A stretch of 64,000 bases of DNA from contig JAHJNN010000001.1 of assembly GCA_018820765.1 (NCBI GenBank), positions 62,001-126,000 on the forward strand. The letters run 5' to 3'. The notes under the pieces were generated by a model. It did no database searches. It was not told where the DNA came from and was given only the letters and a program-made list of their open reading frames with translations. Position 1 is the first letter of the stretch, and every line of letters begins with the position of its first letter. The stretch is from Gammaproteobacteria bacterium (GTDB lineage: Bacteria; Pseudomonadota; Gammaproteobacteria; Burkholderiales; Thiobacillaceae). This document shows positions 1 to 8,707 of the stretch, in pieces. Both the position numbers and the translations under genes were made by a program.

Positions 1-781
1 GCGCGACCGGCACGTCCATGCCCAGGGTGCGCCGCTTGAAATCGCGCCAGGTGCCGATGAAGAAGGGCCACGCCGAATACAGCACCACCGGGATGGTGAG
101 CACCAGACTCGCCCAGCTCATCAGCAGCCGGATGTCGTCGGTCATGTCGGTGGCGGTGTAGGTCGGCAGCGCGTACATCATCACCTGCATCATGCCGAGT
201 CCGGCGATGGCGAGCCGCTTGATCGCGGTGTTGCGCTCGCGCCGGTGGATGTCGTCGGAGCGGCCGGGGTCGAAGGGGTGGGCGATGTAGCCGATGTCGG
301 ACACCGCTTTCAGGATCGCCGACAGCTGGATGCGGCTGTTGTCCCAGCGCACCCGCGCGCGCCGCGTGGCGTAGTTGATCTCCACCGACAGCACGCCGGG
401 CAGGCCGGCGATGTGGCGCTCGTTGAGCCAGATGCACGCGGCGCAGACGATGTTTTCCAGGATCAGCGCGGCCTCGCGGATGTGCTCCGCTTCCACGCGC
501 ACGAAGCTTTCCTGGATTTCGGGCAGGTCGTATAGGCCCAGCTGCGCCAGCTCGGCCTCGGCCTCGCGCGGCGTGGCGGGCAGCGCGGTGCGGTGGGTGT
601 AGTAGGCGCCCTGGCCGCTGTCGATGATGGTCTGCGCCACCGCCTGGCAGCCGCGGCAGCAGGCTTGCTTCGTTTCGCTTTCGAACTGGATGGGGTAGGA
701 GGCGCCGTCCGGCACCGGCAGGCCGCAGTGGAAGCAGCCAGAAAAAGACGGGGCGTCCGTGAGCGTAGGAGAGACGCTCAT
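1..781 (-). CDS. ccoI: Cation-transporting P-type ATPase, CcoI/FixI type (3' end outside window)
   Basis: My reverse-strand reading gives about 260 N-terminal residues; the rest runs off the left edge, and the ORF track shows only shadows here. The start has paired cysteines (CFHCG, then CCRGCQAV) typical of the CcoI metal-binding head. A heavy-metal-associated segment follows with CAACIWL, then the first membrane helices (about residue 185 onward). CcoI/FixI proteins export copper to mature cbb3-type cytochrome oxidase. The catalytic DKTGT motif lies outside the window. A generic copper ATPase is the alternative, but the double-cysteine head plus CAACIWL favours CcoI. Confidence 0.85.
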   Translation of the reverse strand, partial: MSVSPTLTDAPSFSGCFHCGLPVPDGASYPIQFESETKQACCRGCQAVAQTIIDSGQGAYYTHRTALPATPREAEAELAQLGLYDLPEIQESFVRVEAEHIREAALILENIVCAACIWLNERHIAGLPGVLSVEINYATRRARVRWDNSRIQLSAILKAVSDIGYIAHPFDPGRSDDIHRRERNTAIKRLAIAGLGMMQVMMYALPTYTATDMTDDIRLLMSWASLVLTIPVVLYSAWPFFIGTWRDFKRRTLGMDVPVA

Positions 782-987
782 GACACGCCCCGCAAAATGA
801 CGCCATGATGCGGCAAGCCCGGGAGAGAGGTCGGACCCGCCGCCGGCGTCAGGCACTGCTTTTGTACAAACTCCGCACACGCTGTCCCGGGCCATCGGGT
901 GGATGGCCGGATCGCCCGGCCTGACGCCTCTGCTCGTGGCTTCGGCTTCGATGCGGGGGGTGTGGACGTCGTGTTCGGTATGGCCAT
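778..987 (-). CDS. Possible 69-aa leader ORF overlapping the ccoI start
   Basis: A short open frame begins just downstream of a purine-rich AAGGAAGA stretch and stops in an ATGA overlap with the ccoI start codon, a layout compatible with translational coupling. A TATAAT-like hexamer lies upstream on the same strand at 1058-1063. The protein is Pro/Arg/Ser-rich, matches no family I recognise, and may be chance in GC-rich DNA. Confidence 0.2.
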   Translation of the reverse strand: MAIPNTTSTPPASKPKPRAEASGRAIRPSTRWPGTACAEFVQKQCLTPAAGPTSLPGLPHHGVILRGVS

Positions 988-1193
988 TCTTCCTTACTGC
1001 AAAGTCCCCGGTTTGAGGCTGCCCGAAGGGCTTTCGGCGCCAAACCGCTAAACCGGCATTATACGAAGCGAGTGGGTTTGAGCCCCGCGCTTCCGTCCGG
1101 TGGTGTCGAAAGATAGCAGTATTGAAGATATGCATATCATAATATGCCGCCTGGTACGGATGCAAGCCGATTCCAATCCGCTACCATGGCAGC
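988..1193. promoter_or_regulatory. Divergent ccoI/aat intergenic region with palindromes
   Basis: This spacer holds no convincing gene. It has a minus-strand TATAAT (1058-1063) pointing toward ccoI. An AT-rich patch contains two overlapping inverted repeats: GATATGCATATC (1127-1138, perfect) and GCATAT-N4-ATATGC (1132-1147). These are plausible operator or promoter sequence for aat or ccoI. I looked for a canonical FNR box (TTGAT-N4-ATCAA) and did not see one. Confidence 0.35.
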
Positions 1194-1886
1194 ATGAGCG
1201 AACGTCTCCCAGATCCCTCCTGCTTTCCCCCGGTCGAGACCGCGCTTGCCGACCCCAACGGCCTACTGGCGATGGGCGGCGACCTGTCCATGGAACGCCT
1301 GCTGGACGCCTATCGGCACGGCATTTTCCCCTGGTTCAATCCCGGTGAGCCCATCCTGTGGTGGAGCCCCGACCCGCGCATGGTGCTGGTGCCGGGCGAG
1401 GTGCGCATCACCCGTTCGCTGGCAAAACGCATCCGCAATGGCGGCTTCGAGGTGAGGGTCGACACCGCGTTTGCCGACGTGATGCGCGCGTGCGGCGAGC
1501 CACGCGACGGTGCGTTCGGCACCTGGATCTCGCCGGTGATGATCGCCGCCTATAGCCGTCTGTTCGATGCCGGCTATGCGCATTCGATCGAAACCTGGCG
1601 CGACGGCCGCCTGGTCGGCGGCCTCTACGGCGTGGCGATCGGCCGCATGTTCTACGGCGAATCCATGTTCAGCCGCGAACCCGACGCCTCCAAGGTTGCG
1701 CTGGTGCGGCTGGCGCAGCAGCTGCAGCGCTGGGAATTCGGCCTCATCGACTGCCAGATGGAAACGCCGCACCTCGCCAGCATGGGCGCGCGCACGCTGC
1801 CGCGCGCGGCATTCACGGCAAGGCTGGCAGAATTGGTAAACTTGCCCCATCACCCCGGGCCGTGGACGTTTGACCTTTTAATGTAA
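1194..1886 (+). CDS. aat: Leucyl/phenylalanyl-tRNA--protein transferase
   Basis: The 230-aa product matches the Aat family over its full length: [12 protein letters not shown] near the N-terminus, [19 protein letters not shown], and later [19 protein letters not shown]. Aat transfers Leu or Phe from tRNA to proteins with N-terminal Lys or Arg, making cytoplasmic N-degrons for ClpS/ClpAP. The stop codon overlaps the next gene by one base (TAATG), so the two transferases are almost certainly co-transcribed and coupled. Confidence 0.96.
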   Translation: MSERLPDPSCFPPVETALADPNGLLAMGGDLSMERLLDAYRHGIFPWFNPGEPILWWSPDPRMVLVPGEVRITRSLAKRIRNGGFEVRVDTAFADVMRACGEPRDGAFGTWISPVMIAAYSRLFDAGYAHSIETWRDGRLVGGLYGVAIGRMFYGESMFSREPDASKVALVRLAQQLQRWEFGLIDCQMETPHLASMGARTLPRAAFTARLAELVNLPHHPGPWTFDLLM

Positions 1887-2611
1887 TGCACCCGACTGAA
1901 CCGCCCTTCCAGCGCATCCAGTTCTACCTGACCGCGCACTACGACTGCAGCTACCTGCCGGGACGGCAGGCGCGCTCGCAGGTCGCCACGCCCACCCATC
2001 TGATCGACAGCGAGGCCTACAGCGCGCTGATTCGCGCCGGCTTTCGCCGCAGCGGCCAGTTCACCTATCGCCCGCATTGCGAGCACTGCCAGGCCTGCGT
2101 GCCGGTGCGGGTCGAGGCCGCCCGTTTCGTGCCCAACCGCACCCAGCGCCGCTGCCTCAAGCGCAACCAGCACCTGAGTGCGCGCTTTCTGCCGCTCGAT
2201 TTCAAGGAAGAACATTACGAGCTGTATCGCAGCTACCTCGGCAGCCGTCATGCCGGCGGCGGCATGGACCGCGACGGTCCCGACCAGTACACCCAGTTCC
2301 TGCTGTCGTCCAACGTCGATTCCGTGCTGGTCGAATTCCGCGATGGCGATGAACTCGTCATGATTTCTGTCATCGACCAGATCGACGACGGCATTTCCGC
2401 CGTCTACACCTTTTTCGATCCCGCGCGCGACAAGGACAGCCTCGGCGTCTACGGCGTGCTGTGGCAGATCGAACTGGCGAAGCGGCTGGAACTGCCCTAT
2501 CTCTACCTCGGCTACTGGATCGCCGAGAGCCGCAAGATGGCCTACAAGAAGCAGTACCCGCCGCTGGAAGGGCTGGTCGATGGCCGTTGGCAGGTGCTGG
2601 CGGACGCGTGA
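1886..2611 (+). CDS. bpt: Aspartate/glutamate leucyltransferase (Bpt, ATE1-like)
   Basis: The 241-aa protein has the R-transferase N-terminal domain, including the Cys-rich [16 protein letters not shown] segment, and the C-terminal GNAT-like domain ([19 protein letters not shown]). Bacterial Bpt leucylates N-terminal Asp or Glu, feeding the same ClpS degradation route as Aat. The aat-bpt pairing, with a one-base overlap, is common in proteobacteria and supports both calls. Confidence 0.95.
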   Translation: MHPTEPPFQRIQFYLTAHYDCSYLPGRQARSQVATPTHLIDSEAYSALIRAGFRRSGQFTYRPHCEHCQACVPVRVEAARFVPNRTQRRCLKRNQHLSARFLPLDFKEEHYELYRSYLGSRHAGGGMDRDGPDQYTQFLLSSNVDSVLVEFRDGDELVMISVIDQIDDGISAVYTFFDPARDKDSLGVYGVLWQIELAKRLELPYLYLGYWIAESRKMAYKKQYPPLEGLVDGRWQVLADA

Positions 2612-2660
2612 GGCCGGAAAACGGCCCCTAGTCACGCGAGCCGCCGCATCGCCGGCCCGC

Positions 2661-3947
2661 TCAGTGGCGGATGCCAGGCGCGTTGATTTTTTGTCCCTGA
2701 TTGATGGCCGCCAGCGCGAGCTCGAGATCGCCGTATTCGGGCGCGTCCGGCGGCAGTTCGTTGGCGCGGATGGCGACGCCGCACCACTGGAAGCGTCTGC
2801 GCAAATCCCAGATTTCGCTGCGGCTGGTGCGGAAGGTCGGAAAGTGCGCGATTTGCCCCTTCGATTCGGTCAGCCACTGGCCGCGGATCCATTTGTTGGC
2901 GCCCTTTTCGGGGCTGTGGCAGTCCATGCAGGCAAAATTGAGTTGGCCGATTTTTCGCACCATCAAGGCGTTGCCGCGCTTGATCGCCGCGGCCGAGTCT
3001 TTCGACTGGGTGTCGACCTTGATCGGCGTGCCGTTGGCGAGGTGGCGCAGATAAATCGCTAGGTCGATATTGTCCGCGCTTTGCATCAGCAGGTCGTCCC
3101 CCGTGGTGCTGCGCGCGTGGCGCGTGATGAACTCCTCGACGCCGATGACCTTCTTCAGCCGCGGCTCATAGCGCGGCATGCTGGCAGCCCAGGTCTTGAA
3201 GCTTTTTTCCGGCGCGGCATGGCACGACGCGCAGGATTTTCCGCTGGCGCCGGCACGCGCATAAATCAACTTGGCGCGTTCGACCGCGGCCATGCCGTCG
3301 TTCACGAAGGGATCGAGGTTGTCGCGGGTTTCGACCGGAACCGGCCGCGTGGCGGGGTTCTCCAGTTCGCTGCTGAAAACGGGGGGGGCCTTGAGCGTTT
3401 TGAGGAAAGCGACGATGTCGTGGATCTCCTGCACGCTGAAGAGCTTGTGCGTGCCCCAGGGCGGCATCACCGAATTCGGGTTGATCTTGCGCGGGTCGTA
3501 CACGTAGTCGAACAGCCACTGGTCGGTCCGTCCCCAGGTGCCGACGGTGGACAGGTCGGGGCCGACATTGCCGGGCAGCGCGGGTGTGGTCTTGCCCATG
3601 ACGTGACACGCCACGCAACTGCCGCCCCGCGAGCGGTCGAAAGCCAGTTTCTCGCCGTTCTGGGCGTCGCCGCCGATCGGGCCATCGAGCTTCGGCGGTG
3701 GCGCGTAGGGAGGCGATGCGATTTGGGTCAAGGTGTTGTAGTCTTTCCAGTCGGTGGCAGGCCAGCCGCGGTAGCGTGTCCAGGGCCTCTCGGAGGCCGG
3801 CTGCACCAGATCCATCGGTGCGGCTGCCCGGGCCTTCTTCTGCTGGGCGGTGCTGTCGGCAGGAACGGCCGCCAGCATCAGTGCGCCGAGCAGGGTGGAT
3901 AATGAAACATACGTAGTCCTGGCGGACAGGAAGACCGGATTCTCCAT
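2661..3947 (-). CDS. soxXA: SoxXA fusion: thiosulfate-oxidising c-type cytochrome
   Basis: From the chosen start the protein is 428 aa; the ORF track extends 26 residues further upstream. ATG 3947 is preferred because AAAGGATG precedes it and a signal peptide follows at once. Residues 1-34 are the signal peptide. A SoxX-like domain has CVACH (111-115) and a distal SVMPPWG methionine. The SoxA-like half has CASCH (239-243), CMDCH (340-344) and Cys389 in RRRFQWCG, which corresponds to the modified cysteine heme ligand of SoxA. SoxXA couples thiosulfate to the carrier SoxYZ in the periplasm. SoxX and SoxA are usually separate proteins, so the fusion is notable. No other sox genes lie nearby. Confidence 0.88.
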   Translation of the reverse strand: MENPVFLSARTTYVSLSTLLGALMLAAVPADSTAQQKKARAAAPMDLVQPASERPWTRYRGWPATDWKDYNTLTQIASPPYAPPPKLDGPIGGDAQNGEKLAFDRSRGGSCVACHVMGKTTPALPGNVGPDLSTVGTWGRTDQWLFDYVYDPRKINPNSVMPPWGTHKLFSVQEIHDIVAFLKTLKAPPVFSSELENPATRPVPVETRDNLDPFVNDGMAAVERAKLIYARAGASGKSCASCHAAPEKSFKTWAASMPRYEPRLKKVIGVEEFITRHARSTTGDDLLMQSADNIDLAIYLRHLANGTPIKVDTQSKDSAAAIKRGNALMVRKIGQLNFACMDCHSPEKGANKWIRGQWLTESKGQIAHFPTFRTSRSEIWDLRRRFQWCGVAIRANELPPDAPEYGDLELALAAINQGQKINAPGIRH

Positions 3948-4036
3948 TTGAGCATCCTTTCGGTGGCAATCAGCGGGGCGTGGACTGCACGTGTATGCGC
4001 GCAGCCGGCTCATAAATATAGGCAATTTTGCGGAAA

Positions 4037-4909
4037 ATGAACGGCCCGATTTTCATGACAGGACGCGCGCTTCAGGGTTTCTTCCTGTCCCTTGCGTGCA
4101 TGCTGCTCGGCGGCTGCGCGCTGACCGTCAGCCACCCGCGCGCCCTCGCGCCGCTCGACACCTTCGTCCCCCTGGAGGCGGATGAGCGGGTGTGGGTCGA
4201 ACCCGGGTATGAAGACTACGGCGAGCGTGTGGCGGAGGCCCTGCCGGCGGCGATCGACAAGGTCGAGGCCGCGCACTACCTGCCGTTCGTCCACCCGCCG
4301 CGCGTGAATGTGTGCGGCAGCGATGCCTGTTTCAAGCGCTACGTGAAGACGCCCAAGCTGTCGGCTGCCGTCATTCCCGACAACCGCCTCATCCTGTCGC
4401 CCAATCTCAACGGCCGCGAGAAAAACCGGCTGCCCGCGCTGTTGACGCATGAACTCGCGCACCTGCATCTGGGCCAGCGCATCGGCCACTATCACAGCAC
4501 CCTGCCGGTCTGGTTTCACGAAGGCTGGGCCTCGCTGACCGCCGACGGCGGCGGCGCCGAATACGCGAGCAACGCGCAGGCCATCGCCGCCATCCGCGGT
4601 GGGCGGCGGATCAAACTCAAATTGCGCGATGCGCCCGACAATCGGCATCGCGCAGACGCGTCCAAGCTCAGTATCCACGAGTTTTACCGCCAGTCCATGC
4701 TGCTGGTCGGCTGGCTGAAATCGCAGGACGAAGCGCGCTTTCGTTCGCTGGTGCTCGCCGTGCAGCGCAACACCGACTTTGTCATCGCCTTCTGGAACGT
4801 CTACGGCCAGGGGCCCTCCACCCGGCTCGCCGGATTTTTCGACGGCGTCCAGCGCAGCGCCGTCTTCAACGATAATGGGTCGACCCAGGCCGCCCCCGCA
4901 AAACCCTGA
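4037..4909 (+). CDS. Lipoprotein with gluzincin-type metalloprotease motif
   Basis: About 290 aa. A signal segment ends in the lipobox LLGGC, so the mature protein should be a lipoprotein. HELAH (a zinc HExxH motif) is followed by WFHEGWAS, whose glutamate is the likely third zinc ligand, as in peptidase-MA-like gluzincins. The substrate is unknown. The track begins at a TTG (4028); I prefer ATG 4037, and ATG 4055 is also possible. It diverges from soxXA and lies 12 bases upstream of thyA. Confidence 0.7.
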   Translation: MNGPIFMTGRALQGFFLSLACMLLGGCALTVSHPRALAPLDTFVPLEADERVWVEPGYEDYGERVAEALPAAIDKVEAAHYLPFVHPPRVNVCGSDACFKRYVKTPKLSAAVIPDNRLILSPNLNGREKNRLPALLTHELAHLHLGQRIGHYHSTLPVWFHEGWASLTADGGGAEYASNAQAIAAIRGGRRIKLKLRDAPDNRHRADASKLSIHEFYRQSMLLVGWLKSQDEARFRSLVLAVQRNTDFVIAFWNVYGQGPSTRLAGFFDGVQRSAVFNDNGSTQAAPAKP

Positions 4910-4921
4910 ACCCGTTCCGAC

Positions 4922-5716
4922 ATGAAACCCTATCTCGACCTGATGCGCCACGTGCTCGAGCACGGCACCCGAAAAGACGACCGCACCGGCACCGGCACTC
5001 TCTCGGTGTTCGGCTGGCAGATGCGCTACAACCTCGCCGAAGGCTTTCCGCTCGTCACCACCAAGAAATGCCACCTGCGCTCCATCATCCACGAACTGCT
5101 GTGGTTCCTGCAGGGCGACACCAACATCAAATACCTGAAGGAAAACGGCGTCTCGATCTGGGACGAATGGGCGGACGAAAACGGCAACCTCGGCCCGGTC
5201 TACGGCCACCAGTGGCGCAGCTGGCCCAAGCCCGACGGCGGGACGATTGATCAAATCAGCGAAGTCGTGAACACCCTCAAGAGCAACCCCGATTCGCGCC
5301 GCATCATCGTCTCGGCCTGGAACGTCGCCGACCTCGACAAGATGGCGCTGGCGCCGTGCCACGCCTTCTTCCAGTTCTACGTCGCCGACGGCAGGCTCTC
5401 CTGCCAGCTGTATCAGCGCAGCGCCGACATCTTCCTCGGCGTGCCCTTCAATATTGCAAGCTATGCGCTGCTGACGCTGATGATGGCGCAGGTGACGGGT
5501 CTCAAGCCGGGCGACTTCGTCCACACCCTGGGCGATGCGCACCTGTATCTGAACCACCTCGACCAGACGCGCGAGCAGTTGAGCCGTGATCCGCGCGCGC
5601 TGCCGACCATGACGCTCAATCCTGACGTGAAGCACATCTTCGACTTCCGCTTCGAGGATTTCACCTTGAGCGGCTACGCCCCGCACCCGGCGATCAAGGC
5701 GCCGGTGGCGGTTTAA
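4922..5716 (+). CDS. thyA: Thymidylate synthase
   Basis: The 264-aa length is the usual bacterial ThyA length. It shows [11 protein letters not shown] near the start, the [22 protein letters not shown] segment, catalytic cysteine in [34 protein letters not shown], and the C-terminal [10 protein letters not shown]. It methylates dUMP using methylene-tetrahydrofolate, producing dihydrofolate that the neighbouring folA product recycles. The two genes are 22 bases apart. Confidence 0.98.
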   Translation: MKPYLDLMRHVLEHGTRKDDRTGTGTLSVFGWQMRYNLAEGFPLVTTKKCHLRSIIHELLWFLQGDTNIKYLKENGVSIWDEWADENGNLGPVYGHQWRSWPKPDGGTIDQISEVVNTLKSNPDSRRIIVSAWNVADLDKMALAPCHAFFQFYVADGRLSCQLYQRSADIFLGVPFNIASYALLTLMMAQVTGLKPGDFVHTLGDAHLYLNHLDQTREQLSRDPRALPTMTLNPDVKHIFDFRFEDFTLSGYAPHPAIKAPVAV

Positions 5717-5738
5717 GCGGGCCGAGAGTCGAGAGAAC

Positions 5739-6239
5739 ATGATCCCAAACAAACCCCGCATCAGCGTCATCGCCGCGCTCGCCAGGAACCGCGTCATCGG
5801 CATCGAAAACCGCCTGCCCTGGCGCTTGCCGGAAGACCTCGCCCACTTCAAGGCGCTCACGCTCAACCACCCCATCCTCATGGGACGCAAGACCTTCGAA
5901 TCGCTCAGCCGCCCGCTGCCGAGCCGCACCAACATCGTCATCACCCGCAACCCCGACTACTGCAAGGACGGCTGCGTGGTCGCCGCCTCCATTCCCGCCG
6001 CTATTGCCTTGTGCCAGGACGCCGACGAAATTTTCTTCATCGGCGGCGCCGATCTCTACGCCCAGGCTATCCCGCTGGCTGATCGCCTGTACCTGACCGA
6101 AGTGGACATCGAAGCCGAGGGCGACGCGTGGTTTCCCGATTACGACAGAAACGCGTTCAGGGAAGTCTCGCGCGAGTCGCACAGGGGTGAAAAGGGCGAT
6201 GCGCTGGGGTTTGATTTTGTGGTGTACGAGCGGGGGTAG
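5739..6239 (+). CDS. folA: Dihydrofolate reductase
   Basis: The 166-aa protein has the DHFR hallmarks: ISVIAALARNRVIGIENRLPWRLPEDLAHFK, MGRKTFES, and the FIGGADLYAQAIPLADRLYLTEV region. It reduces the dihydrofolate made by ThyA with NADPH. It follows thyA in the classic thyA-folA arrangement. Its stop codon is about 17 bases before the first REP hairpin. Confidence 0.97.
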   Translation: MIPNKPRISVIAALARNRVIGIENRLPWRLPEDLAHFKALTLNHPILMGRKTFESLSRPLPSRTNIVITRNPDYCKDGCVVAASIPAAIALCQDADEIFFIGGADLYAQAIPLADRLYLTEVDIEAEGDAWFPDYDRNAFREVSRESHRGEKGDALGFDFVVYERG

Positions 6240-6255
6240 TGAGTTCTGGAGTGGT

Positions 6256-6283
6256 GTTGGGCTTGGCAGCCCAACCTACGATG
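6256..6283 (+). repeat. REP hairpin A
   Basis: TTGGGCTTGGCAGCCCAA forms a stem followed by CCTACGATG. The same sequence recurs with one stem-loop change at 7290-7318, and in inverted orientation at 6706-6740. It is part of the REP set associated with the RAYT transposase gene. Confidence 0.8.
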
Positions 6284-6324
6284 TTGAGCAGCCCTGTTGT
6301 TCGTGCGAATCTGGTAGAGGATGA

Positions 6325-6726
6325 ATGCTCCTGCTCCTACTTCTTCTTGCGGTTGTTCCCCTACTCGTGTTTCGGTACGCACGCCGCCGCTACCCAAATC
6401 GTGTGTTTCTTATCTCTGGCATCGCACTTGGGTCGGTAATTTCGCCCCTCAGTCTGGGGCTGTACGCCACGTTTTTTATCCCTTATGTCGGGCTCGTGCC
6501 TGGAATCCTCGGGCTAGTGTCCACCATGTTTCATAGCGCACCTGGTTATGACTTGGCCATCGCTCTCGGTATCATCCCTTCACATCAAGTCGTTAAGGTT
6601 GTTGGCCACCTTTACTTGGCTGCAATTGATGCGGTTTTTTGGGCGGCTGTTTATGGCGGCCTTGGGTCGATAATCGACTGGGTTCGCTCAAAGAATCGCA
6701 AAGCCTGCGTAGGTTGGGCTGAATGA
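6325..6726 (+). CDS. Small hypothetical membrane protein
   Basis: 133 aa with a leucine-rich N-terminal helix (MLLLLLLLAVVPLLV) and two or three further hydrophobic segments. No family is recognised. The gene sits between two oppositely oriented REP elements. Its last residues (KACVGWAE) are encoded by REP B, so the natural C-terminus may have been altered by REP insertion. Base composition is less GC-rich than the neighbours. Confidence 0.5.
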   Translation: MLLLLLLLAVVPLLVFRYARRRYPNRVFLISGIALGSVISPLSLGLYATFFIPYVGLVPGILGLVSTMFHSAPGYDLAIALGIIPSHQVVKVVGHLYLAAIDAVFWAAVYGGLGSIIDWVRSKNRKACVGWAE

Positions 6727-6740
6727 AATGAAGCCCAACA
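6706..6740 (-). repeat. REP hairpin B (inverted orientation)
   Basis: GCGTAGGTTGGGCT, a short loop, then AAGCCCAAC. This is the reverse-complement arrangement of REP A and REP C with a longer loop. Together with REP C it flanks the RAYT gene as an inverted pair. Confidence 0.75.
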
Positions 6741-6755
6741 CATCCCCCGCATGAC

Positions 6756-7325
6756 ATGCAATATCGGCGAGCACAGGTCCCAGGCGGAACCTATTTCTTC
6801 ACGGTGGCGCTGGCGGAACGTAAAAGCACATTGCTGATCGAGCGGGCAGATCGGTTGCGTGAAGCCATTCGCGTCGTCAAGCTCCGTCACCAGTTCGAGA
6901 TTGTGGCCATGGTTGTGCTGCCGGATCATCTGCATGCGGTCTGGCGGTTGCCGCCAGGGGATATGGACTATCCGAAGCGCTGGGCGCTCATCAAGGCGGG
7001 CTTTTCGCGCGGTATTCCAAAGGATGAGCGCATTCGTCCGACCCGCATCGCGAAACGGGAACGTGGGATTTGGCAGCGCCGCTATTGGGAACATCTGATT
7101 CGGGATGATGAGGATTTACAGGCGCATGTTGATTACATTCATCACAATCCGGTCAAGCACGGGTATGTGGCGCAGGCGTCGGCATGGCCGCATTCGAGTA
7201 TTCACCGCTACATTCGAATGGGGTGGCTGAAGGAGGATTGGGGTATTGGGATCGAGGCAGGCGGGGGTATGGCGAGTGAAGCGGGAGGCGTTGGGCTTGT
7301 CAGCCCAACCTACGATGTCCCATGA
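6756..7325 (+). CDS. REP-associated tyrosine transposase (RAYT, Y1-Tnp family)
   Basis: 189 aa. Evidence is the YRRAQVPGGTYFFTVAL start, the metal-binding HLHAVWRLP (HUH-type motif) and the C-terminal YIHHNPVKHGYV region with the expected tyrosine nearby. RAYTs are single-copy, IS200-like enzymes that bind and cleave REP sequences. The gene lies between inverted REPs B and C. Its final residues (GVGLVSPTYDVP) are encoded by REP C. Confidence 0.9.
   Translation: MQYRRAQVPGGTYFFTVALAERKSTLLIERADRLREAIRVVKLRHQFEIVAMVVLPDHLHAVWRLPPGDMDYPKRWALIKAGFSRGIPKDERIRPTRIAKRERGIWQRRYWEHLIRDDEDLQAHVDYIHHNPVKHGYVAQASAWPHSSIHRYIRMGWLKEDWGIGIEAGGGMASEAGGVGLVSPTYDVP
7290..7318 (+). repeat. REP hairpin C
   Basis: TTGGGCTTGTCAGCCCAA followed by CCTACGATG, nearly identical to REP A and in the same orientation. 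It overlaps the 3' end of the RAYT coding sequence. Confidence 0.8.
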
Positions 7326-7410
7326 TGGATGGCTATTTTTTTTGAATGCTTAAAGGGAAACAGAGAATGAACGTGAAAGACAGCAGCGTGACCGTGCAGC
7401 GAGGTGCAGC

Positions 7411-7749
7411 ATGAGCGGTGTACCCAAGTGCCCGCAGTGCGGCTCCGAATACGCCTATGAAGACGGCACCATGGTTGTGTGTCCGGAATGCGCGCATGAA
7501 TGGCCCAAGGATGCGCCGACTGCCGCGGATGACACCAAGGTGGTGCGCGATTCCAACGGCAATGTGCTGGCGGACGGCGACACGGTGACGGTGATCAAGG
7601 ATCTGAAGATCAAGGGCTCGTCTCTGGTTGTCAAGGTCGGCACCAAGGTGAAGAACATCCGCCTGGTCGAAGGCGATCACGATATCGACTGCAAGATCGA
7701 CGGCATCGGCGCGATGCAGCTGAAATCGGAGTTCGTCAGGAAGGCATAG
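7411..7749 (+). CDS. yjdM: YjdM (PhnA) family zinc-ribbon protein
   Basis: 112 aa, the usual length of the family. An N-terminal zinc ribbon (CPQCG ... CPECAHEW) is followed by the conserved [28 protein letters not shown] and a C-terminal SEFVRKA. The family was historically named PhnA, but its role in phosphonate use is unsupported and its function is unclear. A hairpin terminator follows at 7776. Confidence 0.93.
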   Translation: MSGVPKCPQCGSEYAYEDGTMVVCPECAHEWPKDAPTAADDTKVVRDSNGNVLADGDTVTVIKDLKIKGSSLVVKVGTKVKNIRLVEGDHDIDCKIDGIGAMQLKSEFVRKA

Positions 7750-7775
7750 GCCGTACGGATTCCAGGGCATCGATC

Positions 7776-7797
7776 AAACGGGGCTGCGGCCCCGTTT
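7776..7797. terminator. Hairpin terminator between convergent genes
   Basis: AAACGGGGC-TGC-GGCCCCGTTT is a perfect hairpin with A/T flanks. It sits between yjdM (+) and the coiled-coil gene (-) and probably works in both directions. The minus gene's stop codon lies at its edge. Confidence 0.75.
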
Positions 7798-8086
7798 AGC
7801 GTTCGAAGCGCTCGACCAGCTTCTCCAGTTTCTGGGCCAGCGTGTCCCAGACCACCATGGGGCCGGTTTTTTCGAATTCCTCTTGCGACCACTGGCCAGG
7901 GGGCCTCAGCTTGAGTTCCTCGACTCGGCTGGACAATTGGTCGCGTTCCCGTTTCACGTCCGCCAGTTGCTCGGCTGCCACGCCTGCCTGGGCGCGCTTG
8001 AGCAGTTCGTCCACATGTTTCAGGCGCGATTCATGCTCGAGGATATGCTGTTGAATCAGCTGGTTCAGTTTGGTCGTTTCTGCCAT
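7796..8086 (-). CDS. Hypothetical coiled-coil protein
   Basis: 96 aa, almost entirely helical and charged. Heptad-like stretches (LNQLIQQHILEHESRLKHVDELLKRA, then KRERDQLSSRVEELK) suggest a coiled coil. It is cytoplasmic with no signal peptide. No family is recognised; short helical proteins of this sort are sometimes regulators or chaperone-like. It diverges from the universal stress gene. Confidence 0.6.
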   Translation of the reverse strand: MAETTKLNQLIQQHILEHESRLKHVDELLKRAQAGVAAEQLADVKRERDQLSSRVEELKLRPPGQWSQEEFEKTGPMVVWDTLAQKLEKLVERFER

Positions 8087-8169
8087 GTCCGATTCTCCTG
8101 CAAGGAAACTGTGCGGATCTCGATGAACTAAAGTTAGTCATCAATTGGCTCGACGACAACCAGCGTGTT

Positions 8170-8181
8170 TGTTTCGAAACA
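8170..8181. promoter_or_regulatory. Perfect palindrome upstream of the universal stress gene
   Basis: TGTTTCGAAACA is a 12-base perfect palindrome about 30 bases before the usp start and just ahead of a strong AAGGAGG ribosome site. It could be an operator; the factor is unknown. Confidence 0.3.
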
Positions 8182-8210
8182 TGGAGCAGCGGTAAGCAAG
8201 GAGGAATGCC

Positions 8211-8672
8211 ATGTACGCAAAAATTCTGGTGGCGATAGACGAAAGCGACACGTCGCTGCATGCGCTCGAACACGCGATCGAACTGGCCAGAAAGCTGTCG
8301 GCCAGCGTGCGCATGATTCACGTCCTGGACATGAGCTGGCTGCCGCTCGGCCCGGAGATTGCGATCGATACCGCGGCCTTGAGCGAGGCGCGGCGCAGCG
8401 CGGGAGAAAGAATCATCGCGTCCGCGCGCGATGCTGCGCGGCAGGCCGGATTCGATGCGGAAGCCGTGCTGGTGGAAACCGAGACGCCGATTCAGCAGGT
8501 TGCCGAGGCGCTGACCCGCGAGGCATCGCGCTGGGGCGCCGACCTGGTGGTGCTGGGGACCCATGGCCGTCGCGGTTTCCAGCACCTGATGCTTGGCAGC
8601 GTGGCGGAACAGATGGTGCGGCGATCGCCCGGGCCGGTCTTGCTGATTCCGTCGCCCAAGGGGCCGCCATAA
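8211..8672 (+). CDS. Universal stress protein (ATP-binding UspA type)
   Basis: The 153-aa protein begins YAKILVAIDESDTSLHALEHAIELA and ends with VVLGTHGRRGFQHLMLGS followed by VAEQMVRRSPGPVLLI. The G-x2-G-x9-G-S pattern is the ATP-binding version of the fold. These dimeric cytoplasmic proteins support survival under stress or starvation. A strong ribosome site fixes the start. It converges with fccB across a bidirectional terminator. Confidence 0.93.
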   Translation: MYAKILVAIDESDTSLHALEHAIELARKLSASVRMIHVLDMSWLPLGPEIAIDTAALSEARRSAGERIIASARDAARQAGFDAEAVLVETETPIQQVAEALTREASRWGADLVVLGTHGRRGFQHLMLGSVAEQMVRRSPGPVLLIPSPKGPP

Positions 8673-8707
8673 TCGGACACCAGGGTTCACCTTGGCGTGG
8701 GCAAACA

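Noticed and set aside
844-1045. Possible riboswitch upstream of ccoI
   Set aside because: Short hairpins (GCCGAAAGCCCTTCGGGC) are present but no recognised riboswitch motif could be identified by eye.
4010-5950. 646-aa minus-strand ORF opposite the lipoprotein, thyA and folA
   Set aside because: Antisense shadow of three well-supported genes; the GC-rich sequence leaves the reverse frame open.
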